A DNA stretch of 22,073 nucleotides from a virus, in the IMG/VR virus record IMGVR_UViG_3300025062_000007, positions 1-22,073 of that record, one strand, 5' to 3'. The notes below the pieces were generated by a model. That model saw only the letters and a list, made by a program, of their open reading frames with translations. It was not told the origin of the DNA and did not search any database. Within the stretch, counting starts at the first letter, position 1. The number at the start of each line of letters is the position of its first letter. The position numbers were made by a program, and so were the translations under genes. Below are positions 21,645-22,073 of this stretch, in pieces.

Positions 21645-22073
21645 CTATTTAAGACGTAATTGAGCAAGACCACCGATAGCGGCTGAGGTATCATAAACAG
21701 CGTTTGCCATTGCAACGGTCACAGTAGTTGCGATAGTCTTAGCAAATTCGCCAGTGGCAACCGTAACGGCAACCGGATCACCAGCTTTTACAGCCTCAGC
21801 AACCGTCACCCAAATCACGCCACGGTCAAGAACACGGGCTGACTCGTATTGGCTAAACTTACCGTTGCCTTGCAAATCACTTGCGGTACGGTCAAGGACA
21901 GTTACACCGACAAACTTAGTATCACCAGCTTGAGTAGCGCGAGCACCTTTATCATTTACGCCTTGAGCGACTGGTTTACCGAATGCGATACCAGCCGCAT
22001 CTTCAACAGTACGGCTAATGATATTGCTGTTTTCAGTGTTAGCGATTGCACCAGCCACACCTTTATCCATCTC
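21645..22073 (-). CDS. Capsid decoration / structural cement protein, partial
   Basis: The 141 residues from an internal ATG at 22070 include NSNIISRTVEDAAGIAFGKP, then VILDRGVIWVTVAEAV-type sequence with KAGDPVAVTVATGEF, and end AAIGGLAQLRLK. This is the DUF2190/Gp24-like trimeric decoration fold. The frame stays open to the window edge, and homologous proteins have a few more residues before this point, so the true start is probably beyond 22073. Confidence 0.7.
   Translation of the reverse strand, partial: EMDKGVAGAIANTENSNIISRTVEDAAGIAFGKPVAQGVNDKGARATQAGDTKFVGVTVLDRTASDLQGNGKFSQYESARVLDRGVIWVTVAEAVKAGDPVAVTVATGEFAKTIATTVTVAMANAVYDTSAAIGGLAQLRLK

Noticed and set aside
1-22073. CRISPR arrays, insertion sequences, rRNA
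   Set aside because: No regularly spaced repeats, no transposase-like frames or terminal inverted repeats, and no rRNA-like sequence were seen.

Overview
The window is the late half of an integrated siphovirus-type (lambda-like, long non-contractile tail) prophage. Nearly every gene reads on the minus strand, so the transcription order runs from the right edge to the left. The host is probably a gamma-proteobacterium of the Moraxellaceae (Psychrobacter-like). This rests on general protein character and moderate AT richness, and I could not test it by search. The left edge holds the displaced 5' end of host dusA (tRNA-dihydrouridine synthase A): the ORF at 89 reads MTNKRLSVAPMID and then diverges to an early stop. 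This marks a dusA attachment site, with the prophage beginning near 100-127.

Layout in transcription order: (1) head and connector genes 22073-19443: capsid decoration-type protein (cut by the window edge), DUF2184-type major capsid protein, a small protein, DUF4054-type connector, head-closure protein and HK97-gp10-like tail completion protein. (2) Neck and tail tube 19413-17293: two small ORFs, a U-like tail terminator, a non-coding stretch with three stacked terminators, a 51-aa membrane protein and the tail tube protein. (3) Tail chaperone genes G and GT 17281-16515, joined by a -1 frameshift site (A AAA AAG). (4) A non-structural insert 16459-14242: an inner-membrane-type lipoprotein, a CI-like repressor on the plus strand, and a divergent Arc-like plus Bro-N antirepressor pair. 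(5) Tape measure, a 59-aa ORF repeating the tape measure's C-terminal tail, and minor tail genes M, a fibre-like protein, L, a free-standing HNH homing endonuclease, K, I and J (14124-2024), with small unknown ORFs between them. (6) Lysis genes 1798-572: two small membrane proteins and an M15-type endolysin. (7) A strong terminator and a non-coding prophage end with short repeats that may be integrase arm sites.

Four points stand out. The HNH endonuclease has a near-consensus promoter (TTGTCA-17-TATAAT) beside a 13-bp hairpin that buries its ribosome binding site. The predicted transcription start lies inside the hairpin, so only the dedicated transcript should be freely translated. The repressor/Arc/antirepressor cassette sits inside the tail operon, like P22 immI, and its CI-like protein seems to lack the catalytic lysine and cleavage dipeptide needed for RecA-induced self-cleavage. 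The tape measure C-terminus is duplicated in the next small ORF, with the repeated codons also forming the next gene's Shine-Dalgarno. Finally, at least thirteen hairpin terminators punctuate the late operon, several with a shared TTAA loop, and they often bracket small non-structural genes.
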